The position numbers and the translations under genes were made by a program. A model generated the notes under the pieces. That model was not told the origin of the DNA, did no database searches, and saw only the letters and a program-made list of their open reading frames with translations. From the NCBI RefSeq assembly GCF_002216065.1, contig NZ_CP022282.1:682001-746000 (forward strand): a stretch of DNA of 64,000 bases, written 5' to 3'. Of the stretch, positions 25,831 to 35,662 are shown piece by piece. Position 1 is the stretch's first letter; each line of letters opens with the position of its first letter. This stretch comes from Chryseobacterium sp. T16E-39 (GTDB lineage: Bacteria > Bacteroidota > Bacteroidia > Flavobacteriales > Weeksellaceae).

Positions 25831-25838
25831 TATATTTG
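25831..25838 (+). promoter_or_regulatory. -7 promoter element of the DUF4932 gene
   Basis: TATATTTG, 22 bases before the ATG at 25861, divergent from the thrS promoter. Confidence 0.5.
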
Positions 25839-25860
25839 AATAAAGAAATAATCCAAATTA

Positions 25861-27051
25861 ATGAAAAACATATTGACGCTTTTTAGCATTTTATTTTTCA
25901 TCCAATCATTTTCTCAAAAAAACACCTCGAAATTTCAGGTTACTTATAACAGGAATATAGAAACATATTTTCTTGCAGAAATCCTTTCGGCTGAGCATAG
26001 GAAGATAAATAAGGATTTTGAACTTTTTAAGATTAAAGAATGTTCAACCTATCAGCCCATTGTAAAAAGAGCATTAGCGGAGTATGGAAAATTAAATAAT
26101 TCAAAAATTGCATTATTAACAGCGGAACTGAACGATAGATTGATTCAAAAATATGGTATCGGAAATGATGTGATGATGAAACCTCTTTTATATCACAGCG
26201 AATTTCCGTCAAATGAATGGATTAATGATTATACATTTACCAGCAGTACCTTAACATCAGAACAGGAAAAAGAGGTGACTGTCCTGATAAAGACCTATAT
26301 GGCAGAATTGCGGCAATTTTATATCAGTGAAAATATTGGTTCCTTTTTTAGCCAAAACAAGAGTTTTTATGAAGGAGGGACAAAAGAATATTATGAACAG
26401 ATTCCAGCCAATTTCACAGAAGCTATGGAACAATTTTATGGAGAACATTTCAGTAGCTATACTGTTCTTATTTCACCTATGATGATGTGGCCAATTGACG
26501 GTAATGAAGGCCGGGGGATAGGAACAGATATAATAAATCCATCAGGAAATAAAAGTATTTACGAAATTACCAGTCCTTTTGTAGAAGTAGAAGATCATTC
26601 AGGTTTTGGATATAACAATACATTTCAGGCTCAGTTTCTTACGGTACATGAATTTGGACATTCTTTCGTAAATAAAGAAGTGTATAAACAAAAGGATAAG
26701 CTGGGAAAATTTAAAGAGCTATTTGAAAAATCAAAATTAAAGGAAATTATGATTAAGACAGGGGGATATGGTGATTATCAAACCTGTGTTGCGGAACATC
26801 TTGTCAGATTGGGTGAAATTCAAACGACGAAAATTCAAAAAGATTTTACAAGAGCAAAAAGACTGGAGGATTATCATCTTAAAAATAACTTTATTTTTCT
26901 CCCACAACTGGAAAAAAAGATATCTGAGTATAATTTGAACAGAGCAAAATATAAAACATTCGGAGATTTTGTTCCTCAACTTTTAGAGGTCTTTGAAAAC
27001 AGTAATATCGAATTCATTAATCATGAATTAAGTGAAACCAAAAAAGACTAA
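25861..27051 (+). CDS. Secreted DUF4932-like zinc metallopeptidase candidate
   Basis: A 396-residue protein with a signal peptide (MKNILTLFSILFFIQSFSQ). The central HEFGHSFVNKE is an HExxH zinc motif near residue 265, and a likely third ligand Glu lies in CVAEHLVRLGE about 45 residues later. The overall sequence fits the Bacteroidota DUF4932 family as I remember it. The function is unproven, though the zinc site argues for a peptidase acting in the periplasm or outside. The M19 dipeptidase gene begins 20 bases after its stop, which suggests an operon devoted to peptide breakdown. Confidence 0.8.
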   Translation: MKNILTLFSILFFIQSFSQKNTSKFQVTYNRNIETYFLAEILSAEHRKINKDFELFKIKECSTYQPIVKRALAEYGKLNNSKIALLTAELNDRLIQKYGIGNDVMMKPLLYHSEFPSNEWINDYTFTSSTLTSEQEKEVTVLIKTYMAELRQFYISENIGSFFSQNKSFYEGGTKEYYEQIPANFTEAMEQFYGEHFSSYTVLISPMMMWPIDGNEGRGIGTDIINPSGNKSIYEITSPFVEVEDHSGFGYNNTFQAQFLTVHEFGHSFVNKEVYKQKDKLGKFKELFEKSKLKEIMIKTGGYGDYQTCVAEHLVRLGEIQTTKIQKDFTRAKRLEDYHLKNNFIFLPQLEKKISEYNLNRAKYKTFGDFVPQLLEVFENSNIEFINHELSETKKD

Positions 27052-27070
27052 AAATATAAATTCAATTTTT

Positions 27071-28039
27071 ATGAATAGATTCAATATCGATTTACATTGT
27101 GATCTACTATATTATTTATTGCGGCCTGATGCAAGGGCTGACGATAAACAATTAGGTTGTTCGTTGCCCTATTTAAAAGAAGGAAACGTAAAGCTCCAGA
27201 CTATGGCTATCTATACTGCTACCGGCAAAAACAGTATAAGTGAAGGTCTAAAACAAAGTGAGTTATTTAAAGGATTATTAAATAGCGATGATTTTTTTCT
27301 GTTTGATGTAGAGGATAGAGTAGCAATGGATGATCCGAACAGAGTAGGAATACTTGCTTCTATAGAAAATGCTTCATCATTCTGTGAAGAGGATACCCAT
27401 CTGGATGTTGGCTTTAAAAATCTGGAAACGATTATTGAGAATGTTGAGAAAGTCTTTTATATAGGAATTACACATCATACTGAAAATCGATTTGGAGGAG
27501 GAAACAATTCTGAAGCAGGATTGAAAGAAGATGGAAAAGTTTTAATCGATTATATTTCAGATAAAAAAATTGCCATTGACTTCTCGCACACCAGTGATCA
27601 GTTAGCTTACGGGATTCTTAATTATATAGATCAAAAAAGTTATACCATTCCTATTCTGGCAAGTCATTCCAATTATCGGAATATTTATGAAAAAAACAGA
27701 AACCTTCCTGATGAGTTAGCAAAGGAAATTATTAAAAGAAAAGGTTTGATAGGACTTAACTTTATAAGGAATTGTGTTGATGAAAAAAATCCCGAAAAAC
27801 TTTTCGAGCATATCCAATATGGACTGGATTTAGGGGCAGAAGATGCTGTTGCGTACGGTGCTGATTTTTATTATTGTAAAGATTACCCTGATAAATCACG
27901 TTTGCCCATTTTCTTTGAAGGATATGATGATGCATCAGCGTTTAATTCCATTAACGATAGGTTTGAAAAAGATTTTTCTAAGGAGATTATGGAGAAGATC
28001 AGCCATAAAAATGCGTTGAATTTTATAAAAAGATTATAA
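27071..28039 (+). CDS. Membrane dipeptidase (M19 family)
   Basis: A 322-residue M19 amidohydrolase-barrel protein. The first metal motif is DLHCDLLYYL near residue 7. The Glu of IENASSFCEE fits the bridging ligand, and later His residues are in GITHHTENRFGGGN and ASHSNYRNIYEKNRNLPD. FSHTSDQLAYGIL is also typical. It hydrolyses dipeptides with two zinc ions. There is no signal peptide, so it is probably cytoplasmic. The ATG at 27071 is chosen over a GTG at 27032, which would overlap the upstream gene. It ends before a strong hairpin. Confidence 0.9.
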   Translation: MNRFNIDLHCDLLYYLLRPDARADDKQLGCSLPYLKEGNVKLQTMAIYTATGKNSISEGLKQSELFKGLLNSDDFFLFDVEDRVAMDDPNRVGILASIENASSFCEEDTHLDVGFKNLETIIENVEKVFYIGITHHTENRFGGGNNSEAGLKEDGKVLIDYISDKKIAIDFSHTSDQLAYGILNYIDQKSYTIPILASHSNYRNIYEKNRNLPDELAKEIIKRKGLIGLNFIRNCVDEKNPEKLFEHIQYGLDLGAEDAVAYGADFYYCKDYPDKSRLPIFFEGYDDASAFNSINDRFEKDFSKEIMEKISHKNALNFIKRL

Positions 28040-28060
28040 AATAACAGGATAATAGGATAG

Positions 28061-28097
28061 TAGGAAGGTGGCTTCGAGAGCCTCAGCCACCTTCCTA
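28061..28097. terminator. Bidirectional hairpin between convergent genes
   Basis: A perfect 12-bp stem TAGGAAGGTGGC/GCCACCTTCCTA separates the M19 gene and the 28101-29645 gene. The T runs are weak on both sides. Confidence 0.65.
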
Positions 28098-28100
28098 TCA

Positions 28101-29645
28101 TTATTTCAATCTCTTATACTTTACTTTTTTCTTTATAATTTCAATAACATCCACATGTTGAACCTTCGATTGTATCCAACCGTGGATATCTATATAAAAT
28201 AAGGATCTTCTGTAATATTCATTGGTTTCATATTGCTCAAGTTTTTCGTCAAACGTTTCAAAAGCTTTTTGCCTTTCATCCAAAACCAGATTGTTGAGAT
28301 TTTTAAAGAATTCAATGCTTTCAAAGTGGAATTCCTCTGGCTTTTTCATTTTTAATGCAAACTTGAGAGTTGCTTTTATAAATTCGTCATAATCTTCATC
28401 ATCGCCGGATTCGTGCTTTGACATCAGAATAAGAATTCTTGTATGAAACAAAAGATCTTCCTGTACATTCCCTTTAGATTCAATAATCTTCATAGAGTAG
28501 TACATGGATTCCTTGTATTTCTTACTTCCAAAAAGCATTGCTGCCATCTTAAGATACAGGATCATAAAATGGTGTTCATCAATTTTGTCCCGTAGCTTAT
28601 CCATCTTCATTTCTATTTCGGGAATAAGCTTTGTTCCACTGAAAAACTCTCCTTTTACAAAATGGATATTCATTAAAGTATTAGAATAAGTAAGGAAGGT
28701 AAGTGCCTGTAAATTTTCATTTTGAGCAAAACTTGGTGAATAAACAGTTTTACTGAAATTTTCGAATTGCTTTTCTAAAATATCAATATTACCATACAGG
28801 AAAAGAATCTTTAATAAATAAGTATTTCCTTTGATATACCATACAGGATGACTAAAGATCATCTCCGGTTTCTGGTGAAATAATTCGACCCATTGATAAG
28901 CATATTTTAAGGTATATTTATAATCCTGTAACAACTGATTTTTCCAGACATGGGCTTTATAATACCATAATTTTTCTGTGAAATTAAGTTTTGAGGGTTG
29001 TATATTTTTAATCTGAGAATTGAAAATTTCCAAAACTTCCTGTCGATCCGTATCATTTTTTACATATCCATGGGTTAGCATTTCACTGTATAGCTTTAAT
29101 GATAGATTTGAAAGGACTGTCGTATACTGATTTTGTGTGCTGATCGCTTTGGACTCCCTAATAAGTTCTTCAGCTCTGCCATCTATACTCCGGGTTATAA
29201 ACTGTGACTCGATTACTTTTTCAAGGTCTATGATCTCGGAGGCAATACTCTTTTCATCCAATTCCAATGCTGACTGTTTTGTTTTGTCGAGTATTTTCAG
29301 GGCCTGTTTATACAATCCTTTCTGGTAAAGGATATTGGCAAAATCCAACTGCTCACGAAGTTGGATTCTATAATTTTGATGACTTGGGTTCATCCGGAGA
29401 CTTACCAAAATCTGTTTATAAAGATGTGCTTTCAGATTCGAAAGCTGTTGCTTCGTGGAAATTTTTTTCTCTATGATAACAGACTCATTATATTCACTCA
29501 TTTTGTCAAGCTCTGAAAAAAGCAAGAGAAATTTAGCATCAACATTAATTCCCAGTCGATTGACATACAGCTTAAACTGTCGCTTTTCGGAAGTGGTTAA
29601 TGATTTAATGAGTACAAATAAGAAGTCTTTCTGCAATTCAGCCAT
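28101..29645 (-). CDS. Large helical (TPR-like) protein of unknown function
   Basis: A 514-residue soluble protein without signal or membrane segments. It is almost wholly alpha-helical in appearance, with repeated patterns such as ANILYQKGLYKQALKILDKTK and FGSKKYKESMYYSMKIIESKG that look like tetratricopeptide helices. The start MAELQKDFLFVLIKSLTTSEKRQFKLYV looks conserved among flavobacterial homologs as far as I recall. No catalytic motif is visible. It probably acts as a scaffold or regulator, but nothing in the sequence fixes the role. It is a single-gene unit convergent with the dipeptidase and divergent from leuA. Confidence 0.8.
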   Translation of the reverse strand: MAELQKDFLFVLIKSLTTSEKRQFKLYVNRLGINVDAKFLLLFSELDKMSEYNESVIIEKKISTKQQLSNLKAHLYKQILVSLRMNPSHQNYRIQLREQLDFANILYQKGLYKQALKILDKTKQSALELDEKSIASEIIDLEKVIESQFITRSIDGRAEELIRESKAISTQNQYTTVLSNLSLKLYSEMLTHGYVKNDTDRQEVLEIFNSQIKNIQPSKLNFTEKLWYYKAHVWKNQLLQDYKYTLKYAYQWVELFHQKPEMIFSHPVWYIKGNTYLLKILFLYGNIDILEKQFENFSKTVYSPSFAQNENLQALTFLTYSNTLMNIHFVKGEFFSGTKLIPEIEMKMDKLRDKIDEHHFMILYLKMAAMLFGSKKYKESMYYSMKIIESKGNVQEDLLFHTRILILMSKHESGDDEDYDEFIKATLKFALKMKKPEEFHFESIEFFKNLNNLVLDERQKAFETFDEKLEQYETNEYYRRSLFYIDIHGWIQSKVQHVDVIEIIKKKVKYKRLK

Positions 29646-29757
29646 TGTAAAATTTAGTCATTTAAATATTTGATTTTCATTGTATTATATTCGTTTTTTT
29701 ATTATTTGAATATTGTAATTTTCATTAAAGCTGGAAATATAAAAAATATGCAAGTCT

Positions 29758-29765
29758 TAGTTTTG
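29758..29765 (+). promoter_or_regulatory. -7 promoter element of the leu operon
   Basis: TAGTTTTG matches TAnnTTTG and ends 26 bases before the leuA ATG. There is no leader peptide or terminator in front of leuA. Confidence 0.5.
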
Positions 29766-29791
29766 GATCAAAATTAAGTAAAAACTTCATT

Positions 29792-30955
29792 ATGAATTCC
29801 GAAAAAATTGAAATTTTTGATACCACTTTGCGAGATGGGGAACAGGTTCCGGGATGTAAGCTGAATACAGAACAAAAATTAATTATCGCCGAAAGGCTTG
29901 ATAAGCTAGGGATTGATGTAATTGAAGCCGGATTTCCTGTATCAAGTCCTGGGGATTTCCATTCTGTTTCTGAAATTTCGAAGCTCGTGAGAAATGCAAA
30001 GGTTTGCGGACTAACCAGAGCGAATAGAAAAGATATAGAAATAGCAGCTGAAGCATTACAGTATGCAAGAAGACCTAGAATTCATACAGGAATAGGAACT
30101 TCTGATTCTCATATTAAATATAAGTTCAATTCTACCAGAGAAGATATTATAGAACGAGCTGCCGATGCTGTAAAATATGCAAAACGTTATGTTGAAGATG
30201 TAGAGTTCTATGCAGAAGATGCCGGAAGAACCGATAATGAGTTTCTTGCCCGGGTTTGCGAAGCGGTTATTAAAGCAGGAGCTACTGTTTTAAATATTCC
30301 TGATACAACGGGTTATTGCCTGCCAGAAGAATATGGACAGAAAATTAAGTATCTGAAAGAAAATGTCAAGGGAATTGATAAAGCTATTTTATCATGTCAC
30401 TGTCATAATGATCTAGGATTGGCCACAGCCAATTCTATTGCGGGAGTTATGAATGGAGCGAGACAAATTGAATGTACCATCAACGGACTTGGAGAAAGGG
30501 CTGGAAATACAGCATTGGAGGAAGTGGTAATGATTTTAAAACAACATAAAGATTTAAATCTGTACACGGATGTTAATTCAAAGATGCTGAATACAATGAG
30601 TTCTTTAGTATCAGACCTGATGGGAATGCCGGTGCAGCCTAACAAAGCAATTATTGGAGCTAATGCTTTCGCGCACAGCTCTGGAATTCATCAGGACGGG
30701 GTTATTAAAAACAGGGAAACCTATGAGATTATGAACCCTGAGGATGTCGGGGTCAATGAATCGTCCATCATCCTTACAGCACGAAGCGGTAGATCAGCTC
30801 TTGCTTATCGTTTCAAACACATTGGTTTTGATGTTACTAAAAATGAGTTAGATTTTTTATACGGAGAGTTTTTAAAAGTGGCAGATCTTAAAAAAGAAGT
30901 AAATAATGAGGATCTTAATCTGATGATGACAACGTTAACGAGAAAGATCAGTTAA
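29792..30955 (+). CDS. leuA: 2-isopropylmalate synthase, short form without regulatory domain
   Basis: A 387-residue enzyme of the DRE-TIM barrel family. [13 protein letters not shown] is the first motif, with later ones [13 protein letters not shown] (metal ligands) and [16 protein letters not shown]. The [10 protein letters not shown] segment is the lid region. It condenses acetyl-CoA with 2-oxoisovalerate. Full-length LeuA proteins are about 500 residues with a C-terminal leucine-binding domain. Here the protein ends soon after the linker subdomains, so allosteric inhibition by leucine should be absent. Citramalate synthase activity cannot be excluded, but the leuCDB context supports LeuA. 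Confidence 0.92.
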   Translation: MNSEKIEIFDTTLRDGEQVPGCKLNTEQKLIIAERLDKLGIDVIEAGFPVSSPGDFHSVSEISKLVRNAKVCGLTRANRKDIEIAAEALQYARRPRIHTGIGTSDSHIKYKFNSTREDIIERAADAVKYAKRYVEDVEFYAEDAGRTDNEFLARVCEAVIKAGATVLNIPDTTGYCLPEEYGQKIKYLKENVKGIDKAILSCHCHNDLGLATANSIAGVMNGARQIECTINGLGERAGNTALEEVVMILKQHKDLNLYTDVNSKMLNTMSSLVSDLMGMPVQPNKAIIGANAFAHSSGIHQDGVIKNRETYEIMNPEDVGVNESSIILTARSGRSALAYRFKHIGFDVTKNELDFLYGEFLKVADLKKEVNNEDLNLMMTTLTRKIS

Positions 30956-30989
30956 GGAACTTATTATTTTCAAATCAAATCAAACTAAA

Positions 30990-32378
30990 ATGGACAATAA
31001 TAAAAAAACGCTTTTTGATAAGGTCTGGGATGCTCATGTTGTTGAAACTATTCCTGATGGACCACAAATTATTTATATAGATAAACATCTTATTCATGAG
31101 GTAACAAGCCCACAGGCTTTCGCAGAACTGGAATCCAGGAATCTTGAAATATTCAGACCTGAACAGATTGTTGCTACGGCAGATCATAATGTTCCAACAT
31201 TGAGTCAGGAATTACCCATTCGTGATGAATCATCTAGAAATCAGGTAGAACAGCTAACAGAAAACTGTAAGAAAAATAATATTGAATTGTATGGATTAGG
31301 TCATCAATATCAGGGGATCGTTCATATTATTGCTCCTGAACTGGGAGTGACCCAACCCGGGATGAGTATTGTTTGTGGGGATAGCCATACTTCCACTCAT
31401 GGTGCTTTTGGAACAATTGCTTTTGGAATAGGAACCAGCCAGGTTGCGCAGGTTTTTGCCAGCCAATGTTTATTACTCAACAAACCAAAGTCAATGCGGA
31501 TAACCGTAAGTGGAAAACTTCACAATCATGTTCAACCCAAGGATGTTATTCTCTTTATTATTTCTAAAGTGGGAACCAATGGGGGAACCGGATATTTCTG
31601 CGAATATGCTGGAAATGTTTTTGAGGAAATGTCCATGGAAGGAAGAATGACGGTTTGTAATATGAGTATTGAAATGGGAGCCAGGGGAGGAATGATCGCT
31701 CCCGATGAAACAACTTTTGAGTATGTGAAAGGAAAACCTTTTGCTCCGAAAGGAGAGGAATGGGAAGAGAAATTAGCTTATTGGAAGACCTTAAAGACCG
31801 AGGAGGATGCTGTTTTTGATGCTGAATTTACGTTTGATGCTTCAGAAATAAAACCGATGATCACCTATGGAACCAATCCCGGAATGGGTATTCCACTGGA
31901 TGATGTGATTCCTGTTCCGCAAAGTGAATCTGAAGAAAAAGCGTTGCAGTATATGGGGCTAAAAGCAGGACAGTCTCCTTCGGATATCAAAGTGAATTAT
32001 GTATTCATAGGAAGCTGTACCAATGCCAGAATCGAAGATTTTCGTTCGGCAGCGCAATATATTAAGGGAAAAAATAAGTCTCAGAATGTTGTAGCATTAA
32101 TTGTCCCGGGATCTCAGCTTGTCGTTAAACAAATCTATGAAGAAGGCCTTGACAAGATATTTAACGATGCCGGTTTTCAAATCAGACAACCAGGATGTTC
32201 AGCCTGTCTTGCTATGAATGACGATAAGATCCCTGATGGAGAATATTGTGTATCCACATCAAACAGAAATTTTGAAGGGAGACAGGGCCAGGGCGCAAGG
32301 ACTATTTTAGCAAGTCCTCTTACCGCAGCTAAAGTGGCTATAGAAGGAAGAATTACGGTCTTTGAAAATTTAAATTGA
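30990..32378 (+). CDS. leuC: 3-isopropylmalate dehydratase, large subunit
   Basis: A 462-residue aconitase-family protein. The cluster-binding Cys residues are in [13 protein letters not shown] and [32 protein letters not shown], split here as [11 protein letters not shown] and [11 protein letters not shown], is also diagnostic, as are ATADHNVPT and [10 protein letters not shown]. It isomerises 2- to 3-isopropylmalate with LeuD. It follows leuA by 34 bases and is followed by an unusual 126-base interval before leuD. Confidence 0.97.
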   Translation: MDNNKKTLFDKVWDAHVVETIPDGPQIIYIDKHLIHEVTSPQAFAELESRNLEIFRPEQIVATADHNVPTLSQELPIRDESSRNQVEQLTENCKKNNIELYGLGHQYQGIVHIIAPELGVTQPGMSIVCGDSHTSTHGAFGTIAFGIGTSQVAQVFASQCLLLNKPKSMRITVSGKLHNHVQPKDVILFIISKVGTNGGTGYFCEYAGNVFEEMSMEGRMTVCNMSIEMGARGGMIAPDETTFEYVKGKPFAPKGEEWEEKLAYWKTLKTEEDAVFDAEFTFDASEIKPMITYGTNPGMGIPLDDVIPVPQSESEEKALQYMGLKAGQSPSDIKVNYVFIGSCTNARIEDFRSAAQYIKGKNKSQNVVALIVPGSQLVVKQIYEEGLDKIFNDAGFQIRQPGCSACLAMNDDKIPDGEYCVSTSNRNFEGRQGQGARTILASPLTAAKVAIEGRITVFENLN

Positions 32379-32406
32379 AATAAAAAAGATATAAATACAA
32401 TAAATC

Positions 32407-32469
32407 ATGTTAAGACGGCTGCTTTTGTTAGAATTGATTAACCGTCATACTCTCAAAGGCAGTTTTTAA
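32407..32469 (+). CDS. Leucine-rich mini-ORF, candidate leader peptide inside the leu operon
   Basis: A 20-residue ORF between leuC and leuD with seven Leu (residues 2, 5-8, 10 and 16), using five different Leu codons. The run CTG CTT TTG TTA (32419-32430) coincides with the 5' arm of a terminator-like hairpin. No function is shown. The composition and position make an attenuation-type leader plausible. Confidence 0.45.
   Translation: MLRRLLLLELINRHTLKGSF
32414..32467 (+). promoter_or_regulatory. Candidate intra-operon attenuator between leuC and leuD
   Basis: CTGCTTTTG (32419-32427) can pair with CAAAGGCAG (32454-32462; nine pairs, one G-U), followed by TTTTT (32463-32467), a terminator form. 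GACGG (32414-32418) can pair with CCGTC (32442-32446), and the two pairings cross, so they cannot easily coexist. A ribosome stalled on the Leu codons would cover the terminator's 5' arm. The pairings are seen in the sequence; the regulation is inferred. Confidence 0.45.
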
Positions 32470-32504
32470 AGAAAGCATATTATAAAATGTACTAAATCAA
32501 ACAA

Positions 32505-33104
32505 ATGCAAAAGCTAACAATTATAAAATCCAGCGCAATTCCATTGCCTGTAGAAAATATAGATACAGATCAGATTATTCCTGCAAGGTTTCTGAAAAGT
32601 ATAGACAAAAAAGGGTTTGGAAATAACCTGTTCAGGGATTGGAGGTATGACGTTCATACTGATCAGCCCAACAGTGATTTTATTTTAAATAAATCCCAGT
32701 ACCACGGTGAGATCCTGGTAGCAGGTAACAATTTTGGTTGTGGAAGTAGCCGTGAACATGCTGCCTGGTCTCTAACCGATTATGGTTTTAAAGTAATTGT
32801 ATCGAGTTATTTCGCAGATATTTTCAAAGGAAACGCTTTGAATAATGGGTTGCTGCCCGTAAAAGTATCTGAAGTATTTCTAAAAGAGATTCTAACTGAT
32901 ATCACAGAAAACCCTGAAAAAGAAATTACAATTGATGTAGAGAAGCAGACAATAAGCTTTAATGATAAGACAGAGCATTTTGAACTGGATTCTTATAAAA
33001 AAATATGCCTTCTAAACGGATATGATGATATTGATTTTTTAATCAGTAGGAAAGATGCAATAAAAGAATTTGAATTAAAAACACAAAAAGTATATGAGCA
33101 ATAA
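32505..33104 (+). CDS. leuD: 3-isopropylmalate dehydratase, small subunit
   Basis: A 199-residue swivel-domain subunit. [17 protein letters not shown] near the start and [21 protein letters not shown] in the middle are diagnostic. It completes the active site of LeuC. The start at 32505 follows the Leu-rich mini-ORF by 35 bases. Its last 11 bases overlap leuB. Confidence 0.97.
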   Translation: MQKLTIIKSSAIPLPVENIDTDQIIPARFLKSIDKKGFGNNLFRDWRYDVHTDQPNSDFILNKSQYHGEILVAGNNFGCGSSREHAAWSLTDYGFKVIVSSYFADIFKGNALNNGLLPVKVSEVFLKEILTDITENPEKEITIDVEKQTISFNDKTEHFELDSYKKICLLNGYDDIDFLISRKDAIKEFELKTQKVYEQ

Positions 33105-34218
33105 TTATTTCAAAATAGCAGTACTTCCCGGTGACGGAATCGGTCCGGAAGTAGTCGATGAAAGTGTAAAAATTCTTAAAGTAATTGGAGAAGTTTTTCA
33201 ATACAACTTCCAGTTCACTTATGGATTGATGGGTGCAGAAGCTATTTATCAGACAGGTGAGCCATTACCGGAAAAAACATTGGAAATCTGTAAAGATTCT
33301 GATGCCGTTCTTTTTGGGGCAATTGGAGACCCTTCATTTGATAATAACCCTGATGCAAAAGTAAGACCTGAGCAGGGATTGCTAAAACTACGTAAGGAAC
33401 TGGGGCTATTCGCTAATATCAGGCCTTTAAAAACTTATTCTTCCCTTATTGAGAAGAGTCCTTTGAAAAAGGATATCATAGAAGGTACAGACATTCAGAT
33501 ATTCAGGGAGCTGGTAAGTGGAATCTATTTTGGAGAAAAATTTACAGATGAAGAGGGAGCTTATGCTTATGATGTATGTAAATATAGCAGGGAAGATATT
33601 GTACCTATTGTCCATATGGCTTTTCAGGAAGCACAAAAACGGAAAAAGAAAGTTACCCTTATTGATAAGGCTAATGTCCTTGACACTTCAAGACTATGGA
33701 GAAAGATCTGTAAAGAAATTGCACAGGAATATCCTGATGTCCAGTTGGATTTTATGTTTGTAGATAATGCTGCGATGCAGCTAATTCTTAATCCTAAGCA
33801 ATTTGATGTGATTGTAACAGAGAATATGTTTGGAGATATTATTTCTGATGAAGCAAGTGTGATCGGAGGTTCTATTGGCTTACTCCCTTCAGCTTCAATT
33901 GGTAATGAGAATGCATTATTCGAGCCTATTCACGGGTCCTATCCACAGGCAAAAGGAAAGGGGATTGCCAATCCGATAGCATCCATTTTGAGTACAGCAA
34001 TGATGCTGGATCATTTGCAGTTAGAAAAGGCTGCCAAAAAATTAAGAGAATCCGTGGAGCATGCTATTGAAAATAAGTATGTAACCATTGATCTTAATGC
34101 CAATCAACCTTATTCTACAAGTGAAGTAGGGGATTTTATTGCCGACTATATTAAGTTTTCTGAAAAATCATATTATAATTTTGAGAATATCAAAATCGGA
34201 AAATCCACTATTGTCTAA
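33094..34218 (+). CDS. leuB: 3-isopropylmalate dehydrogenase
   Basis: A 374-residue beta-decarboxylating dehydrogenase. It starts with [14 protein letters not shown], and has [31 protein letters not shown] (split here as [20 protein letters not shown]), a metal site [23 protein letters not shown] and [21 protein letters not shown], each given here only by short motif. It makes 2-oxoisocaproate precursor with NAD. It is the last gene of the leu operon and ends before a strong terminator. Confidence 0.97.
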   Translation: MSNNYFKIAVLPGDGIGPEVVDESVKILKVIGEVFQYNFQFTYGLMGAEAIYQTGEPLPEKTLEICKDSDAVLFGAIGDPSFDNNPDAKVRPEQGLLKLRKELGLFANIRPLKTYSSLIEKSPLKKDIIEGTDIQIFRELVSGIYFGEKFTDEEGAYAYDVCKYSREDIVPIVHMAFQEAQKRKKKVTLIDKANVLDTSRLWRKICKEIAQEYPDVQLDFMFVDNAAMQLILNPKQFDVIVTENMFGDIISDEASVIGGSIGLLPSASIGNENALFEPIHGSYPQAKGKGIANPIASILSTAMMLDHLQLEKAAKKLRESVEHAIENKYVTIDLNANQPYSTSEVGDFIADYIKFSEKSYYNFENIKIGKSTIV

Positions 34219-34250
34219 CTAAGCGTTTGATTTTATTTTTTTTATATTGA

Positions 34251-34288
34251 AATAGTCTGCTTCAAATGAGGCAGACTATTCTTATTTT
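34251..34288 (+). terminator. Terminator of the leu operon
   Basis: A perfect 10-bp stem AATAGTCTGC/GCAGACTATT with a ten-base loop and a T-rich tail. It may serve the convergent small gene too. Confidence 0.8.
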
Positions 34289-34472
34289 AAGGCTTCGTAT
34301 TATCTGTTTTTCCAGTTTTATTTTTAGAAGATTTTTCAATATCCTCCTTGTCAATATCTGGTGGATTCGTCTTTTTTGACGCTGCAGGAATATCAGGGAA
34401 ATCCTGATTTTGTTTTTTTGATTCCGCTGCGTTTGTAGATTCTGTTTTTTTGTTAGTGTCTTTTGAATTCAT
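34287..34472 (-). CDS. Small charged, probably disordered protein
   Basis: A 61-residue protein made mostly of Lys, Asp, Glu, Asn, Ser, Thr and Pro, with no hydrophobic core, signal or membrane segment. It is likely disordered. I do not recognise it. It is kept as a gene because it starts 11 bases after the DUF4230 stop in the same direction, ends at a terminator, and its composition is not that of a chance ORF in AT-rich DNA. Confidence 0.55.
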   Translation of the reverse strand: MNSKDTNKKTESTNAAESKKQNQDFPDIPAASKKTNPPDIDKEDIEKSSKNKTGKTDNTKP

Positions 34473-34483
34473 AGCTTTAAATT

Positions 34484-35089
34484 TTAAAGTGTCAAAATAC
34501 CGAGTTGACCTGTTTTGTCTTCTATAGTATAATTCAAAGCCTTTGCCAAAACAAAAATATTATTAAGATTATCCATTAATTGTTTATGCCCCTCATTTCT
34601 TAATCTGTTTTCATCAATTCCCTTAATCGCTGTTTCTTTAGCTTTCTGGGTAACGTTTTTGATGTCTTTCTCAGAAATTCTGTTAAAAAAGGAATCATCC
34701 AGGGATTGTATTTCTACACTGGGAGTAATTCGGATATCAGCATTGGGTAGCTCGGTAATGATCAGTTTTTTGCGGGTAGAATCTACTTCGATCTTCATTT
34801 TGTTCAGATCATAAGAAACCTGGGCATTGGTTTTCGTATAGGTGATGATACTATTACTGGAGACTTCGTTTCCCAAAACCTCATAGCCCATTTTCGTTTT
34901 CTGCATGCTTGAGATATTTTGCTCTAAAACCACCATTTTATTCATCTTGGAAATCTGGTTGGTCAGAATATAATAATCTGATTTTTCCGTTTTACCACCA
35001 AGGTTAAAACATGATTTAAGACCAAAAAACAGAAGCAGCATTACAAGGATTCCTGCTGCAAAAGACAGTATGAGTTTATTATTTTTCAA
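34484..35089 (-). CDS. DUF4230 family membrane-anchored protein
   Basis: A 201-residue protein with one N-terminal membrane segment (LILSFAAGILVMLLLFFGL) and a periplasmic or cytoplasmic soluble part. The body has strands around KMVVLEQNISSMQKTKMGYE and KKLIITELPNADIRITPSVE, then a helical end, a pattern I associate with DUF4230. Its function is unknown. It begins three bases after the thioredoxin-like stop, so it is in the same transcript. Confidence 0.8.
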   Translation of the reverse strand: MKNNKLILSFAAGILVMLLLFFGLKSCFNLGGKTEKSDYYILTNQISKMNKMVVLEQNISSMQKTKMGYEVLGNEVSSNSIITYTKTNAQVSYDLNKMKIEVDSTRKKLIITELPNADIRITPSVEIQSLDDSFFNRISEKDIKNVTQKAKETAIKGIDENRLRNEGHKQLMDNLNNIFVLAKALNYTIEDKTGQLGILTL

Positions 35090-35092
35090 TAT

Positions 35093-35659
35093 TTATTTTT
35101 TAAATATTTCCTGAAGTACCGATTTATCATCCTTTTTTAAAATGTCTACCAGATCTCTTTCAACATAACCTGTTTTGGGCATTTCTATCATTCTTCCAAT
35201 CTCTTTTCCATATTTTTCAACAATAATTGTTGGAACTTTTTGGATATTATAAAGACCTTCTTCTCCGGATGGAGATTCTTTTTTACGATTAACTGCAATG
35301 ATAGTTAGTTTATTGTCCGGAAACTTTACTTCCTCCAGAATTCTCATTAATCTTGGAAAATCCCTGTGGCTGTCCTCGCACCATGTTCCCATGAAAACGG
35401 TAATATTATAAGAGGTAATCTTGGCTTTTTTCAGTTCGGCAATAGCCTTTTGATCCAAAGCATACTCGTCATGTTCTTTTACATACCAATTAGCGTAAGG
35501 TTCTTTTAAAAACTGATCTTTTAGCTGATTTCCCAAAAGCATTTTACCATCATTTTTGGTTTCTACCTCACGGTTCATTACCACTTTCTGGGCACTGAAC
35601 TGTTGGGAAGCCAGAAATAGACTTGAAACGGCAACAATATTTGTAATAAATTTTTTCAT
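35093..35659 (-). CDS. Periplasmic thioredoxin-like protein with single-Cys WCEDS motif
   Basis: A 188-residue protein with a signal peptide (LFLASQQFSAQ) and a thioredoxin fold. FMGTWCEDSHRDFPRLM holds the active-site position, with WCxDS instead of WCxxC. The second redox Cys is thus replaced by Ser, and KVPTIIV supplies the cis-Pro. A single-Cys form cannot act as a normal dithiol oxidoreductase. It may work as a glutaredoxin-like or structural partner. It lies between the MazG-like and DUF4230 genes with gaps of three bases. Confidence 0.85.
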   Translation of the reverse strand: MKKFITNIVAVSSLFLASQQFSAQKVVMNREVETKNDGKMLLGNQLKDQFLKEPYANWYVKEHDEYALDQKAIAELKKAKITSYNITVFMGTWCEDSHRDFPRLMRILEEVKFPDNKLTIIAVNRKKESPSGEEGLYNIQKVPTIIVEKYGKEIGRMIEMPKTGYVERDLVDILKKDDKSVLQEIFKK

Positions 35660-35662
35660 ATG

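Noticed and set aside
29748..29777. Nine-codon ORF with two Leu codons just before leuA, as a leader peptide
   Set aside because: It is overlapped by the TAGTTTTG promoter box and is not followed by a terminator.
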